A DNA stretch of 64,000 nt from Trissonchulus latispiculum (taxonomy: Eukaryota; Nematoda; Enoplea; Enoplida; Ironidae), in the NCBI GenBank assembly GCA_030248195.1, contig JASAND010011319.1:1-64000 (forward strand), read 5' to 3'. Below, piece by piece: positions 36,766 to 49,578 of the stretch. A program made the translations under genes and the position numbers. Under the pieces are notes generated by a model. That model had not been told where the DNA came from. It did no database searches and saw only the letters and a program-made list of their open reading frames with translations. How positions within the stretch are numbered: position 1 is the stretch's first letter; each line of letters starts with the position of its first letter.

Positions 36766-38863
36766 GTACGTAGAATAATAATATTCAGTTTTTATTTCTT
36801 GTAAAATTACGTAATTCTTAGTATGCACATTTTTTAGGCAACAATTGCCCTCCTAACTAGTTTGTGGGGAACCGAGAGTTCCAGTGAGGGAGAGCAATTG
36901 TTGCCGGGATTAACGAGCGGCTTCCCTTGTCTACGGCCGAAAGGTCAGCCCAAAAGGAAAGAAAGGGGCTTGGAGACAAGGGAGCCGATAAAAATAATAA
37001 AACTAAAATTTATTAAATAAGTCGGCCAAACTAGCAGTTAATATTTTGTTTTCCATAATGGGCCCCGAGAGGCCGTCATTTCGTACTATTTCGTTTTTTA
37101 TTTCGTGAAATTTAATTTTTCAGGTCAAGGATTTCCCCTTTGGTTACCATTACGTGGTAACCAAAAAGTCTGCAAAGTTTTCCAAAATTCAGGGAAATCC
37201 ATCAAAAAGGGGGTCAGTTGGAGGGTCATAATTTCTTTCCCTCGTTAATCTCCCCTCCAACGGACCAGCCGCCTCACCAGCCCGCGTCGGGCACACAGTC
37301 TAATATAGGGAGCTTCCAGAAATTTCTGGAAGCTCCAACAAAATCAAAGGAAAAGCGACAGAAAAGCAAACACCAGTGAGCTGTCAGATAGCTGTCAGCT
37401 CACTGGAAAATTTCAAATTTTCATCAGTGTTCGTCTGAGTCTCGGCCGAGAGCGGTCGGGTTTCCCCCCCCCCATTATTAGCACGTCTTCCCGTTGTGCC
37501 AGCGTTTTGGCCGGGAATAAAAGACGTGCTCACCCCGTTTAGGACTCGAGTTAAGGCCCTCCTCTGACCCGCACTGGTCAGAGGAGAAGATTTGAGCACA
37601 CACGACGAACACCGCACGTTGAGGGCCATATGAGCGTATTATGCTCGGCCAGAATCTGCACTCTAGGAACGCGAGTTTAGGGATTTTCGAAGGCCCCTTC
37701 GGCCTAAAATTTACCTTTTGTGGCCTTCGGGCCTTGATTTAAAATTAACTTTGCTTAACCAAGCCACGGCCTAATTGGCCTTTTATTTTTAACGGGGGCT
37801 TTGCGCCCAAACTTTTTCGTTTTTCTATTTTTCGGGGTTTTGTAGACGAACTGGGATTCTGAGTGGGGACCCACCCCTGAGTTGAGATAGGAGGTCCCTT
37901 GGTTACTAGCTCTTGTTAAGAACTGAGTTAAGGTTAGGGAATAATTCTCCCCACAGCCGGCAATTAGGAATTGCCGGCCGTAATTGTAAACGGTAGGCGC
38001 TACTGAAGTCAAGAACATTGTCTGTTATTGTGACCCAACCCGACCCGCGGGTACCCGCGGGTACCCGTGACCCACTTCCAGCTCTGCTTCTCCTACTGTT
38101 GCTGGAATAAATGGAGCGTGTTTAATTTACAACAAATTAAAGTTCTATTGGACGACAGTAATCAAAATACTGCTGACCTCTCGACGTTTGAAAATATCAA
38201 AATTTCTCCTCAGATTTTGCTTTATACATACTCTACTCAATTCTTCTTCATCATCTTCAGGACTAGAACAATACGAGGGCAAATAGGGTACATGTGTTAA
38301 GGAGAGCCATGGTTTGGAAGCTGGAGCTGCATATTTACACAAAAACTGTAAACTTTTAAGTCCATTCGGTACTTGAGGAGACTAAATTTTACTATATTTA
38401 ATGTTAGAATTTGCTAGAACATGTATTAATATTTGATAAATTGTTCAGACACTGCAGAAAATAGAAGACTGAATCTTTGTTCTTTGTATGTTTTATTCGC
38501 TACAACCTTTTCCTTTTCAGTTTGTATATTCACTAACAACATAACCAGTTCAAAGAATTCAAGTGGAAGTTGTGTAAATCTTTATAGCTAATCAAAATGA
38601 AGATTTTTAGCGATTTTTATTTAAAAAAACTCGCTAAAGATTACTAAAAATGATAGATGTTTGGTAAAATTCGCTGCTACACATTTTCCCTTCTGGCCGA
38701 GAGGGTCTACCCTTTTTTTCTTTCTCGCCGAGGGGGTCTACCAGTTTTTGTCGGTATGAACTTGATTTAATTAATCCTCAATTTTGAGTGTTAAATCGTA
38801 GTTAATATCTACGAATACCTAAGTACCGAACGGGACGCAAAAGTACTGACTGGGACACAGAAG
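36766..38863. other. GC-richer repetitive interval with a hairpin; no gene called
   Basis: 36,838-36,914 forms a hairpin (GGCAACAATTGC against GCAATTGTTGCC). 37,250-38,030 is GC-richer than average with minus-strand frames of 81 (37,384-37,629) and 87 codons (37,755-38,018) of no recognised family; it looks like a transposon 5' region. A second hairpin of CTTCCAGAAATTTCTGGAAG type is at about 37,312-37,335. 38,690-38,745 holds GAGGGTCTACCC motifs, the reverse complement of those at 61,800-62,120. Confidence 0.4.
38042..38086. repeat. ACCCGCGGGT palindromic repeat, copy 1
   Basis: Tandem ACCCGCGGGT units end in CCCACTTCCAGCTCTGC; the same run-out (CCCACTTCCAACTCTGC) follows the copy at 62,956-63,055. 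Confidence 0.65.
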
Positions 38864-39241
38864 TGTTGAGAATCAACTAAAAACAAGTGTTGCAACTTAT
38901 CTTAAAAACAAACACTAAAATTGATGGTTGCTGTTTGTGTACAGTCTAGTCTTGTTAGCTATTGCGATCAGCTTATATCTGATCTACTTTGTCAGTTCAG
39001 TTGTGGTTCGAGTTGTGTTACGAGTTGGTTTGTTTTCTTTGTAAATTTATCCACATTAAATTCATTGTTACGCCACAACGTCTTCTAGTTGGTTACTCCC
39101 TGGAGATTGGACGGTACTGCAGTAATAAGGTAACTTTGTAGAATTAGGAAAATTATCAGAATAGGCCCGGTCTAGGAACCTGTAGCCGCTCCGCCTCTAG
39201 ATTTCTACCCAGGTCCAGGCAGCTGAGGTAGGAATTTCACA
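38864..39241 (+). repeat. 5' LTR (378 bp)
   Basis: First 86 bases are identical to the 3' LTR and about the last 90 differ at only 4 positions, but the ~150-bp middle (about 38,995-39,150) does not align with the 3' LTR. Confidence 0.85.
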
Positions 39242-39243
39242 TA

Positions 39244-39258
39244 TGGCGACCGTGAACA
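39244..39258 (+). promoter_or_regulatory. Primer-binding site
   Basis: TGGCGACCGTGAACA begins with TGG two bases after the LTR, as needed to pair with a tRNA 3' CCA end. The tRNA is not assigned. Confidence 0.65.
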
Positions 39259-40759
39259 GTTTGACTCTGTCTGGTTGAACATCACATTCTCGACGAAAAT
39301 TTCGAATTTTCAAATTTTTGCAATTTTGCGAAATTTTGAAATTTTTGATTTTTCTTATTTGTTTTTCGTGTAAAAATTAGTTTTGATTAGTTTTCTTTAG
39401 TTTTTATTGAGTTTAGTCCTTCTTTTCAATTTTTCAAATTATTGAGAATGAGCAAGCCAGCACTTGACTGTTCAGATTTTGCTTTGGAAACCGTGGTCGG
39501 GGGAACTCCCCGACTTCACTGCTGACCGACCCCACCCAGAAAATTTTGGGGACCGACTTCCCCCCTCCGGGAATCCATTGGGGAGGCTTTGGGGACACTC
39601 TACGAATTTTTTGAGCCGTTTTTGGGGAAATTTTAGCCACCCCCCCACCCCCCTTGGGCTCCGGATTCACATCAGAATTTGGGGGAGATTTGAGCTGAGA
39701 GGTGAAGGGTTCACTTTTTGGCGAACACGACACCACCCAAACTATAGGCTAGGTAATTTTATAAATTAAATTAATTATATTTTAAGCAGCAACGCCTACC
39801 TGGTTGACTCCCAGGGCTGCTATAAAAGCCGTATCAATTATTATAAATTAGGTTTCTAAAATGTGAATTTCGGGTTCCCCCCTCTTCTAATTTTCTAAAT
39901 TTCTAGTTTATTTGTTTCTAAATAGGCCCCCCTACGTCGTATTAACGCGCTGATTTGATATTTTTAGTTTAGGGTTATTTTTGGTCCACCTCTAAGGACC
40001 CCATTTTCAAATTTTTTTAGTCCAAAAACTTAGAAATTTTTGGACCCCCCTTCTGAAATTTTCTATACTGCTCAGAAATGAATTCTCCGTGTTTCTCTGT
40101 ACCCCCCCCCAGTAGGAATTTTTAACATTTAAATCGACAGAATTTTTTCTAGGACCCCCATTTTGATTTTGAACTGTCGATTACGTACATAAAAATCGAA
40201 TTTTCGAAGGGCTAGAGTTTTTTTTGTAAAAGCTTTTTGGAATCCGATTTTTGGTTATTTTAGCACAATTAGGTCGTAAACAAGCTGTGATAAACGTGCC
40301 CCCTATCAAAATTTCGATTTCGGTTCAAAAAAGATAAAAATCGATTTTGACCTAAAACCGCCAATTTTGACCCAAAAATCGACGAAAAATTTAATTTTTG
40401 GCCGATTTTTCTAGTTTCAAGGGCTAATAACGATTGGATAACATCAACGCCATCACGCTTAACCTATAATTCGAAGAATTTCTGGAAAATGTCCAATTTT
40501 CTAAAAAAACCCCTCTGTCAAAATTTTTTTTGAGATTCGAACATAGTCATTTTCTGGGTAAATTTTTGGAATTTGGTATTTGGACCCCCTATAGGTTTCA
40601 GTAGGTGCTTCACTCGTTTCTGAGCATAAAAATACCGGATTTTGTCCAAAAGTTTGGAACATTTTCCATTTTGGCACCGAATTTTCGATTTTTCACATTT
40701 TTGGTCGCGGTGCCCCCCCTAGTGATTTTTTCATTTTAAGTGTTTTTGTTGGTTTTGAG

Positions 40760-41290
40760 CATCTCTACGACTAAAACTACGGTCGTAGAACGTACCCTAG
40801 CTGCAGATTCCGAGGATTCCTAGATTTTTTGTATTTTTGACCCAAATCGACCGATTTTTCAAGTTTTGGTCTTTGACCCCATTATAGTTGATTTTTACTT
40901 TTGAACGATTCGACTAATTTTGTCCAAATCTACGGTTAAATCCACGAACGTAGAGCATAACCACGCTAGAATTGCTAGGTTTTGCCCAGATTTTCCATAT
41001 TTTTGCCGGAATTTTTGATTTTTTACTTTTCTTGTCGGCGTGCCCCCCTTGTGTGTTTTTTTGATAACTCCTAACCTTCGGACTTTTTCTTGGAACGACG
41101 GTAACACAAGCCGTAGAATCGTTTGTTGAGTCTTTTACCACGATTCTATCATATTTTCAGCAATTTAGGACCAGATATGACATTTTTTGTATGTGTCCCT
41201 ACTACTGATTTTTGACAATTTCTATTTTTGCGTACATTTTTGAACTTTTTTGAATATCATCTACGACCTCCAATAAAGGCGTAGATAAAT
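40760..41290 (+). repeat. Degenerate ~165-bp tandem units with CTACG/CGTAG hairpins in the retrotransposon leader
   Basis: CTACGACTAAAACTACGGTCGTAG-type hairpins occur at about 40,767, 40,932, 41,094 and 41,261, each followed by T-rich sequence. The whole 39,259-41,300 leader is strongly T-rich with C5-C7 runs. No reading frame. Confidence 0.6.
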
Positions 41291-41507
41291 TGTATGAGCG
41301 TTTTCTGATATTTTGCGACGATTTTTCTCATTTTTGGACGACTTTTTCCAGTTTTTGCGAAAAATTTCGACAATCGATAATTCTGCGCAAGAACGTTTGC
41401 TAAGGCATAGAGAAAACTGGGATAACATTTTTGATCAATTTGCTGAACTACGCGCTCAAATCATTCCGGTAGTAACTAGAGCTCAGCATCGGCAGCATTT
41501 GCAAAAT

Positions 41508-42622
41508 ATGGCGGATATCAAAACTTATATTGCGCTTTTTAAAAGTCTGAGTCCCTACAACGGTAGAGAAACTACGTTGACTCCAGACGATTGGATCACA
41601 AGTTTTGAAGCAATTATCCGTGCTCATGAAATCCCTGAGGAGAAGAAACGCTCCCTATTGCTAGCTAAAATTGGGGAAACTGTCCTTCATCGACTTTCTT
41701 CTCTTGGACTTCCGGATACGTTTGAAGAGTTAGTCAAACTTTTGAAGCTTTTGTACTAACCTGTGACAAGGACAGCGGCTGAGCATTCGAGAAATTTCTA
41801 CGTACGTATTCAAAAAGAGGACGAAAAGGTACAAGATTTCGCCGCTGACTTGGAAATTCTTGCCCGAAAGGCTTTCCCGAATGAGACTGAAAACGGAAGG
41901 GCAGTGAACATTTTTGAACAGCTTAGAAAAGGCCTCCGTTCTGAATTGAAAACCTTGGGTGTCTCCCTCCTAGCTGACTTGGAATGTTGGGGACAGAACA
42001 TGGAAAAATTGCGCAAAATTGTGATTCAGCTTTCGCGGTTGGAGGAGGAACAAAACCTAGATTCGTCGACCTCCCCTTCCACTTCCAAAAAGGAAGCAAA
42101 GATGAAAGCAAAGGTCTGTAGTGTTTCTACCGCTGAAAACTCGGAACAGGATGAAAAATTATCCAAACTGCAGTCCCAACTTTTGGATACGAAGCTCAAA
42201 AATGCGCAGTTGGAAGTTGATTTGGAAGCCGTTAAAGCAAGCAAAACGGAAGCTCAAATTTGTAGTGCGAAGGCTTCTACTTCAACCGAATTTCCTACTG
42301 TTGCTATCGCCCAAGCTACGCCATCTACTTCTACGCAGTCTCCGCCAGCCCAGCAGCAGAATTCTAACCAGCGATCTCCTCAGCCTCCGCGTGATCTCAG
42401 TAATGTGACTTGCTACGAATGCGGAAATTTTGGACATATAGCTTCAAATTGTGCCCTGCGTACCAATCGAGGCAATTCAAATTTTCGGCGCGGTCGTGGA
42501 CGTGGTGATTTCCGTGGCAATAACCGCGGCAACTACCAAAACCAAAATTGGAATCAAAATTCGCGTTCAAACTGGAACAACAGCGATAATAACAATTGGT
42601 CTCGAAATAATTTTCGTGGTTC
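41508..42622 (+). pseudogene. gag: gag (capsid and zinc knuckle), interrupted
   Basis: The ATG at 41,508 (MADIKTYIALFKSLSPYNG) begins a typical Gypsy gag; the frame is also open upstream to 41,313. A TAA at 41,757-41,759 interrupts it and the same frame resumes at once with the capsid region (RNFYVRIQKEDEKVQDFA). A CCHC knuckle, CYECGNFGHIASNC, lies at 42,411-42,452, followed by an Arg/Gly/Asn-rich tail. At about 42,623 the sequence passes abruptly into the GC-rich block; the frame is open there until 42,791 but its residues there are not gag-like. Gag would form the virus-like particle and bind the RNA. Confidence 0.85.
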
Positions 42623-42961
42623 ACGCCGGGCCCTCCCCGCGCCCGCGGGGGGGCAGGGCGGAAAACAAGAGGCCAAGACGCGGAGATCGCGGCAAAGGGG
42701 GCCCGACAGACAATCCGGGGGGGGCACGGAGGCGAAACGGGGAGGGGGCGGGGCGGGAGCCGGGGGACAGCGCAAGGGGCAGGGGCGGTGAGGAGATAGG
42801 GGGGCGGGTGAGAGTGGGCCAGACCGCCTCGGGGGGGGGGGGGGGACGAAGTGGGGGGGGGCGGGCAGGGGCGGGGCGGGGCCAGAGGGGGGGGGCCGAA
42901 GCCCCCGCGGGTGAGGGTGATGCGGTGGGGGGGGGAGGGCCCACGCCACCCCGCCATTGGT
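42623..42961. other. Anomalous ~340-bp GC-rich block in place of the protease region
   Basis: Extremely G-rich on the plus strand with G8-G12 runs, in a window that is otherwise AT-rich. It sits between two Arg/Gly-coding stretches of the element (..NNFRGS and FRGNRGNSQRRG). No Asp-Ser/Thr-Gly protease motif exists here or before the RT. Could be an assembly or base-calling artefact, a gap patch, or a real insertion replacing protease. Confidence 0.8.
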
Positions 42962-42967
42962 AGTATT

Positions 42968-44085
42968 TCAGAGGTAATCGTGGAAACTCCCAAAGGCGCG
43001 GTTCTCGTCCAGATGTTCTAATGGATGCTAACGGTCAGACGGCTCCTTGGCCTTCACGTTTTGCGGATCTACCTAAAATGGTTCGAAATTCCACTAAAAT
43101 ATTGGAAAAATATAACTGCTACGTGGTCCCTGGTATCATTTCAGGCGAAAATCAAACGCAATATGTTCGAATGTGGAATTTGGCCCCAGAGCCATTGGAT
43201 TTAAGACCAGGTATGCGTTTAGCTTACGCTGATGACCTCGTTGCAGTTCAGAACCCAAAAGGTAAGGAAGCTTTTCTACATATGGGTGAAAATTGGTTCG
43301 AGCAGGAGTACGTATGTGAGTCAGACCTTGTTTCGGGAAAAAACCCACAAGTAAACCCTGCCATTCATAATTCCAACTTAAGGGATGCTATATTGGAGGA
43401 AGAAAAGGTATCACCTAAACAGAATAAAGTCTTAACACCAGAGGAACAATACGAACAGTTTCTCAAGGAAGCCCAACTGGATAAGTTTGAATGTACAGAA
43501 AAGACTAAAGATAGATTCAAGGAACTTCTACGTAAGTACGTACATGTTTTTGCAACACCGGACAATTTAGGAAAATGTACTACAGGACAACATCTAATTG
43601 ACACTGGCATGGGAGGACCAGTAACGGCTAAGGCATATAGGGTAAATCCAAACGAAAGACTCCAAATCGAAGAACATATTCGGAAGATGCTGGAACAAGG
43701 GATTTGCTCTCCATCAGACAGTCAATGGTCATCTCCATGTATGTTGGTAGGGAAGAAGGATGGAACTACCAGGTTTGTTATTGACTACAGAAACTTAAAC
43801 AAGATCACTAGGAAAGACCGCTATCCATTACCTAAGATCGATGAAATACTAGATATGTTCAGTAAAGGAAAATTCTTTTCTACGTTAGATCTTAACAGTG
43901 GGTACTGGCAGATAGAAATGTTTCCACCTCATAAAGAGAAAACTGCATTCATTTCGCATATGGGACTTTTTCATTTTAACGTAATGCCCTTTGGTCTCAC
44001 TAATGCTCCCGCCACTTTTCAGCGTATAATGGAGCGTATTTTTATGGAATTACCTGTTTACATCGATGATTTGCTAATCCCTTGA
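42968..44085 (+). pseudogene. pol: pol: post-protease linker and reverse transcriptase, first part
   Basis: Begins with FRGNRGNSQRRG, then the linker usually found between protease and RT (YVRMWNLAPEPLDLRPGMRLAYADD). RT motifs follow in order: SPCMLVGKKDGTTRFVIDYR, NLNKITRKDRYPLPKIDEIL, FSTLDLNSGYWQIEM (first catalytic Asp), HFNVMPFGLTNAPATFQR, and the catalytic YIDD at 44,059-44,070. A TGA at 44,083-44,085, four codons after YIDD, stops the frame, so no full RT can be made without read-through. Confidence 0.9.
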
Positions 44086-45039
44086 AACGATGAAGAACAT
44101 CATTTAAAAATGCCTGAAATTGTTTTTCAAAAACTTAGCGATCATGGACTTCGTTTGAAGATGAAAAAGTGTGTGTTTTTCCGTACGAGGGTTGAATATC
44201 TTGGGCATTTTATATCTGATAAAGGCATTGAAACTGACTCCCGTAAAGTCACTGCAGTTCAAAATTTCCCTGTACCTAGAACTATTAAGCAGCTACGTGG
44301 ATTTTTAGGTATGACTGGATATTATAGTAATTTTAGTACCATTGCTGGACCTTTGAATAATTTGTTGAAGAAACAAGAGAGTTTTCATTGGACAGGTGAT
44401 TGCCAAACAGCTTTTGAGAACTTGAAAAAGGCACTAACGAATGCACCTGTTTTGGCATACCCAAATTGGGATAATCCATTTTTATTAACAACTGATGCAA
44501 GTATTCAAGGTCTCGGTGCAGTACTAGAGCAAGCTCAAGAAGGTGAATCTAGACCAAAACCAATAGCTTACGCTAGTAGATCTTTAGTGGGTGCTGAAAA
44601 GAAATACGAAATTTACGAACTAGAAGGACTAGCCGTAGTATGGGCATGTAAACATTTCCAACATTACCTACGTCACCGACAATTTACTCTGTATACCGAT
44701 AACGAGGCTCTTAAGTACATCTTCACTTGTCCAAAACGACAAGGTAACAGCAGATTAGCTAAGTGGCATATAGCACTGCAAGAGTGCAAATTCACAGCGT
44801 TACATCGGAGAGGTGTTGACAATCCAGTAGCGGATGCTCTTTCGCGTAATCCAAAGTCCAAGGACAACTTTTTGGCTGACATTGCGACGGAGGATTCACG
44901 ATTGCAGCAAGTACGTACGCAAAACAACAATACTGAAGCTACATCTGAAAATGAAGAAGAGTTTGACGTAACCGAAGACATGTATCCACCTGTATTTTCT
45001 ATTGAAAATTCTCTGACGAAAGTTGGACTCAAGCTTTGA
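44086..45039 (+). pseudogene. pol: pol: RT thumb and RNase H
   Basis: Same frame as the preceding part after the TGA. Contains KKCVFFRTRVEYLGHFIS, LRGFLGMTGYY, then RNase H with TTDASIQGLGAVLEQ (Asp) and the TLYTDNEALKYIF block typical of Gypsy, ending in VDNPVADALSR. The frame ends at the TGA 45,037-45,039 because of a one-base shift at about 45,015-45,024 relative to integrase. Confidence 0.9.
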
Positions 45040-46628
45040 ATGAAGATCCTGAATTAGGTCCTTTAAAAGACTATATGGAAACGGGACGTTTAACAACTGA
45101 TGAAAAGGTTTGGCGTTTAATTCGTCTCGAGGATGATTTCGTGCTTGAAAACGGGATTTTGTACAGACATCATATAGACGCACATGGACGTAGACGATAT
45201 GCGTTACCTAGAACTACCTGTGTACCTCAGAAGTATCGAAATTACATCCTGTATCAGTATCATAGTGCACCAGATACTGGAGGACACTTAGGTGTACCCC
45301 AAACTATTTATAAGATAGCTACGAAATACTATTGGCCAACTCTGTCAACAGACGTGACTCGATACGTACGTAATTGTATAGAATGCAATAAATTTACGAT
45401 TGGTCCAAGAAGTCCACAGGTTCCTATGAAGCCCTATCCACCTGTAACTAAGCCATTCGAAAGGATCTACCTAGACGTTTGTCATTTTCCTACGAGTAAG
45501 AATCAAAAGGTCTGTGTTCTCGTTTTGATAGATCAGTTGACTCGTTGCGCAGAAGCATGGCCCTTGAGGAATGAAAAGTCAGAAACGATAATACGTACGC
45601 TTTTATACGAGTTTGTCTTACGCTATGGTGTACCTAAGGAAGTAGTAACAGATCAAGGTCCTAATTTTCAATCCGAGGGGACTAATACATTCTTTGAGTT
45701 GCTAGGAACTACTAAGTTACGTACGACGGCATATCATCCACAATCTAACGGACTTGTACAACGGGTTAACGGTACTATACGTGAAATTATTAAGAAGTAT
45801 ATCGATACGTCACAAAAGGACTGGGACATGAAACTCGCTTTTGCTATGCACGCTTATCGAACATCTTTTCATTCGACGATACAAGATACTCCGTATTTTC
45901 TACTTTTTGGTCGTGATTGTACTGTCCCTGAAGATTTACTTTTCGACAAACTTGATAAACCTGTGACTTCTTTAAATGCGTACAAAACGTCAGCGATGCG
46001 TCAATTAACGGAAAATTGGGAATTAACTGCTAGGATAATTAAGGATAAGAGTGAGCTAGTTAAGCAAAGGTACGATCAGAAGGTACGTATAAAGCATTTT
46101 GAAGTAGGGCAGCTAGTTAAGCGAAATATTTCACAAGTACCTGTACCACAAGGACATATGGCTAAATTAACTCCAAAATATGACGGACCATTTCGCATTG
46201 TGGAACGGATTTCAGAGCAAAATGTTCGGTTAAGGTGTTTACAGACAGGAAAGATTAGTAAACCAATTCACATAAATCGACTAAAGAAGTTACCAGATGT
46301 ACATCCAGAATATACTGAAGATACAGAAGAACAATTTCAAGATCTGGAATTTGAAAAGCCTGAGGAAAAGGCTTCGCCCGGTGTAGTGGAAAAGCAAGGG
46401 GATAGTAACGGCAAATTAGAAGAACAAGTACAAGCTGATACAAATGAAACGGAACATCACGAAACAACTAATATTGATGTGACTAACACAGACGAACAAG
46501 ACGAAACTGCTAGTGTAGAATATGTAGTAGTAGCAACACCATCTAGCACTAAAGCACCAGATGCACATGCACTTGTGGCACCTGTAGGAACCTTGTTTTC
46601 TTTCGATAAAGTCAGATTTTTAATTTGA
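45024..46628 (+). pseudogene. pol: pol: integrase with altered catalytic Glu
   Basis: HHCC zinc domain (YHSAPDTGGHLG..CIECNK), DDE core with YLDVCHFP (first Asp) and VVTDQGPNF (second Asp), then YHPQSNGLVQRVNGTI where the third catalytic residue, Glu in VER of the family, is Gln (CAA at 45,759-45,761). A GPF-type module (KYDGPFRIVE) follows and the C-terminus is acidic and Thr/Glu-rich. The frame is open from 45,036 to the TGA/TAA at 46,628 but is offset by one base from RNase H. I see no slippery heptamer that would make this a programmed shift. Confidence 0.9.
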
Positions 46629-49578
46629 ACATTTTGTACGGCACTATTTCTGCACAACTGTGAGCAATGCCGTCACCTTTCCAACGGTTTTTCTCTTGAA
46701 AGTTCAAATTTCTTGACCCTATCTCTTTTCGATGTTTCTTAAACGTTTTCTTGGTATTTGGTGATTTAAATTTTTCTCCTCTTTTTACCTAACCTCTTTT
46801 CCTTTGTTTTAGGAAATTTTTTATGTCACTTGTTTTGTTTTCTATTTAGTCCTAAATTTGTATTGGTTTCTGGCCTTCTCTGATCAGTGGTCTCAAAGTC
46901 TCAGCTGTGAAACGCCAGCATGAAATGGTTTCGGACTCCAAGAAACAGGAAAATCCGGACCAACCCAAACGACATATGCAGCAGATCGACAGCGAGAAGC
47001 GGGACGTCGTAGACGGCACCAGCAACAGGAAACATGCCACCGAACGATCAGCTCACGTTGAATGATTAGAAGGTAGCTTTTCTGTTGGTTTTTAACATTC
47101 CTACCTACGTTGGTGAGTTGTCTTTCTGGACAATCTACGCAATAGAGTCATTGGTTTGGCTGAGTGCGAACTTTCTGGCTCGCTTTCTAGTTTAAACCGT
47201 GACTCATCCAACTCAAATTCTAATCATAATTTTTGACATTTTCATGGACGAGTTTAACCAGTTGCGTGCAAAGAAATGTAAACATTACGTTCAAGTTCGT
47301 AAAACGGAGTTGAAAACGGATTAGTAGTTAGCTTATTTACGGATTAGTTTAATATTTAGCGCCGATAGCATTTAGTGACTTTATTTGAGGCATAATGTAG
47401 TTTACGAATTTATGGATTTAAAAGCCTCATGACGATCGTAGTATAGACGGTAGACGTATTTTGGAATTTTTTGACGATTCTTTAATTGTGACGGATTTGA
47501 CGAGTGTAAAAACGTGGAATACTGAGTTTAAATACGGATATCGGAACGGGATTGGTATACGCGGTATTAGTATTTGTTTTTGTGATCACATACGTTAGTA
47601 GTAGTTTTGTATAATAGATAATTAGTCCGTATTAGTCTGTATAGTCATATTGTTAGTTTTTTGTAGTTATGTAAACGTGTACAGAATTGCTAGTTGATTT
47701 GATAATGCGCAGTGGATTTTGTGTTTGAAGTTAGTTATGCATATTCGATAAATCCTAAAAAGCAGTATTACTCTAAAAAACCCAAAAATATTTGCGTTAT
47801 TAATTTGTTTTCGTGTTACTTATATAGTTTGTTTATTGTTATGGTTGTTTACGTACGGTTGTTTAATACGGTTACCTATATTGGTTTATTTGTGTTTTCA
47901 GCTAATGCTATTGATCGTGTATATATGTTTATTTGTATGTTGTTGTTTTCAATGATAATCGTATTTTTACTACGCGATGCATTATGAATAATTATGAATT
48001 ACTAGTCAATTAGTATAAAATGACATTTATTCTATTTCTCTTTATCTTCTCAAAGACTTTCTCTTTTTAAAGCACTTCTTCTTTCACTTTCGCTTATAGC
48101 ACTTCTTTCACTTTTCTATCTTTTAATTGCATTGTCGGCTCTGTATAGCCCTCATATTATAAATGTATGTGTGTTTAATCGACTACAACGACGGATATAA
48201 CGACTCCCATCGAAACTCTAACTTCGATGTCTTCTGCAGATACAGCTCCGATCCTGAACAAGAGTTCATACGGGTTTGAACTCATCCTACGGTGAAACCA
48301 GAAGACCATCACCTTAAATTTAACTATAAAACTACAACAACTACTACAACTATCTACATTTATGGACATTATAAATTTTATATTTGTTGCTTAGCATATG
48401 CATATATCTTTGTGTGTTTTTAATTTCTAATCATCTTTGCCTTAATTTTTGCCGGTATATGCCTTATGATTTTTGCCATTGTATTCAGTCATAATGTTGT
48501 GCTTTATTTCTATGCCATGTACAGTTTTTCTTTTTGCCATATATATTCTTTACTGTATGATTCGTCTATAAACTTTGATTCGTCTAGTTATGTATCCCTT
48601 CCCCTATATTTTTCCCTATATATGTATGTGCTTTAATTTTGATAGCTATATGTATACGTATTTTTTCTTGTTTTCTTGGACAGATCAGGTGATCTTTATT
48701 TTTTATGCGGCGGAGGAAGGTCCGTGATCTAGATCTTTAAAACTTTAGGTTAAAACATTCTTAATAGATGAAAATGTTTCTTTGTTTGCAATAGTCTTTA
48801 CTTTATTTTATGTGTATTGATTCCATGTTTTGTCGTGTATAGGATAACTTTTGTTGTATAGCCTAGTTAAGATATTGAATGTTGTGGTTAGTTAGGTTAG
48901 TTTTTGACTTTTGAAAAGTAGTTTGATATATGATGTAAAAATTAACCTATCTACTTAATTGATTTTTCTGTGTAAATTCTTTGTATTTTGTTAGCTAAGG
49001 ATTTTGTGAACTTTGTATAGTTTAGGTAGTTTTCTTGTAGTTTTGTATAGTAGTGATTAGTTGTAAACTTTGTATTGTGTGTTTTCTATAAATAGATATA
49101 ATGCGTGTTTGATATGTATGTATGTGAGTATGATTGTTGAAGGGCCATGAATGTATGAATAACTGTTGTATTTCTACTCTTTACTGTTTTCTATTCATAG
49201 TGGCTTTTTGGGAATATTACCTTTTCTATGTGGGTCGTTCTCTTTCTCTTTTCTATTTCTGATTACTTATTTTCGCTATACCTAGTTTGGTTGCAACTAC
49301 TGTATTCTTTCGTTTACTTTATTCTCCCTGTGTTTCGCTATATTTCGCCTGTCTATGACTTCCACTTTGCTACCACTAACTTTAATTTCCTTAACTTCTA
49401 TTTGTGGTTTCTTTGGTTTAACCATGGGTAAACGTGCCAGGATACGTGCCTCATAACTGGTCTCATGGGAATTGTGTGAGATCTATGTTTAACTTTGAAA
49501 TTCTTTTTAACTTTCAACTATTGAATTACGGTAGTTTTCCATCTTTGTATTTTAGCAGGCGCTAAAATTTTTCTAACC
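46629..49578 (+). other. Long 3' noncoding region of the retrotransposon; no env recognised
   Basis: About 3 kb between integrase and the PPT, T-rich on the plus strand. The longest plus-strand frame (47,712-47,987, 91 codons, hydrophobic) reflects T-richness. No surface/transmembrane cleavage motif or coiled coil is visible. Confidence 0.6.

Noticed and set aside
42397..42993. Pro/Arg/Gly-rich open frames on both strands
   Set aside because: They come from the GC-rich low-complexity block and resemble no protein.
47712..47987. Hydrophobic frame as a possible env remnant of the Gypsy element
   Set aside because: Hydrophobicity follows from T-rich DNA; no env motifs are visible.
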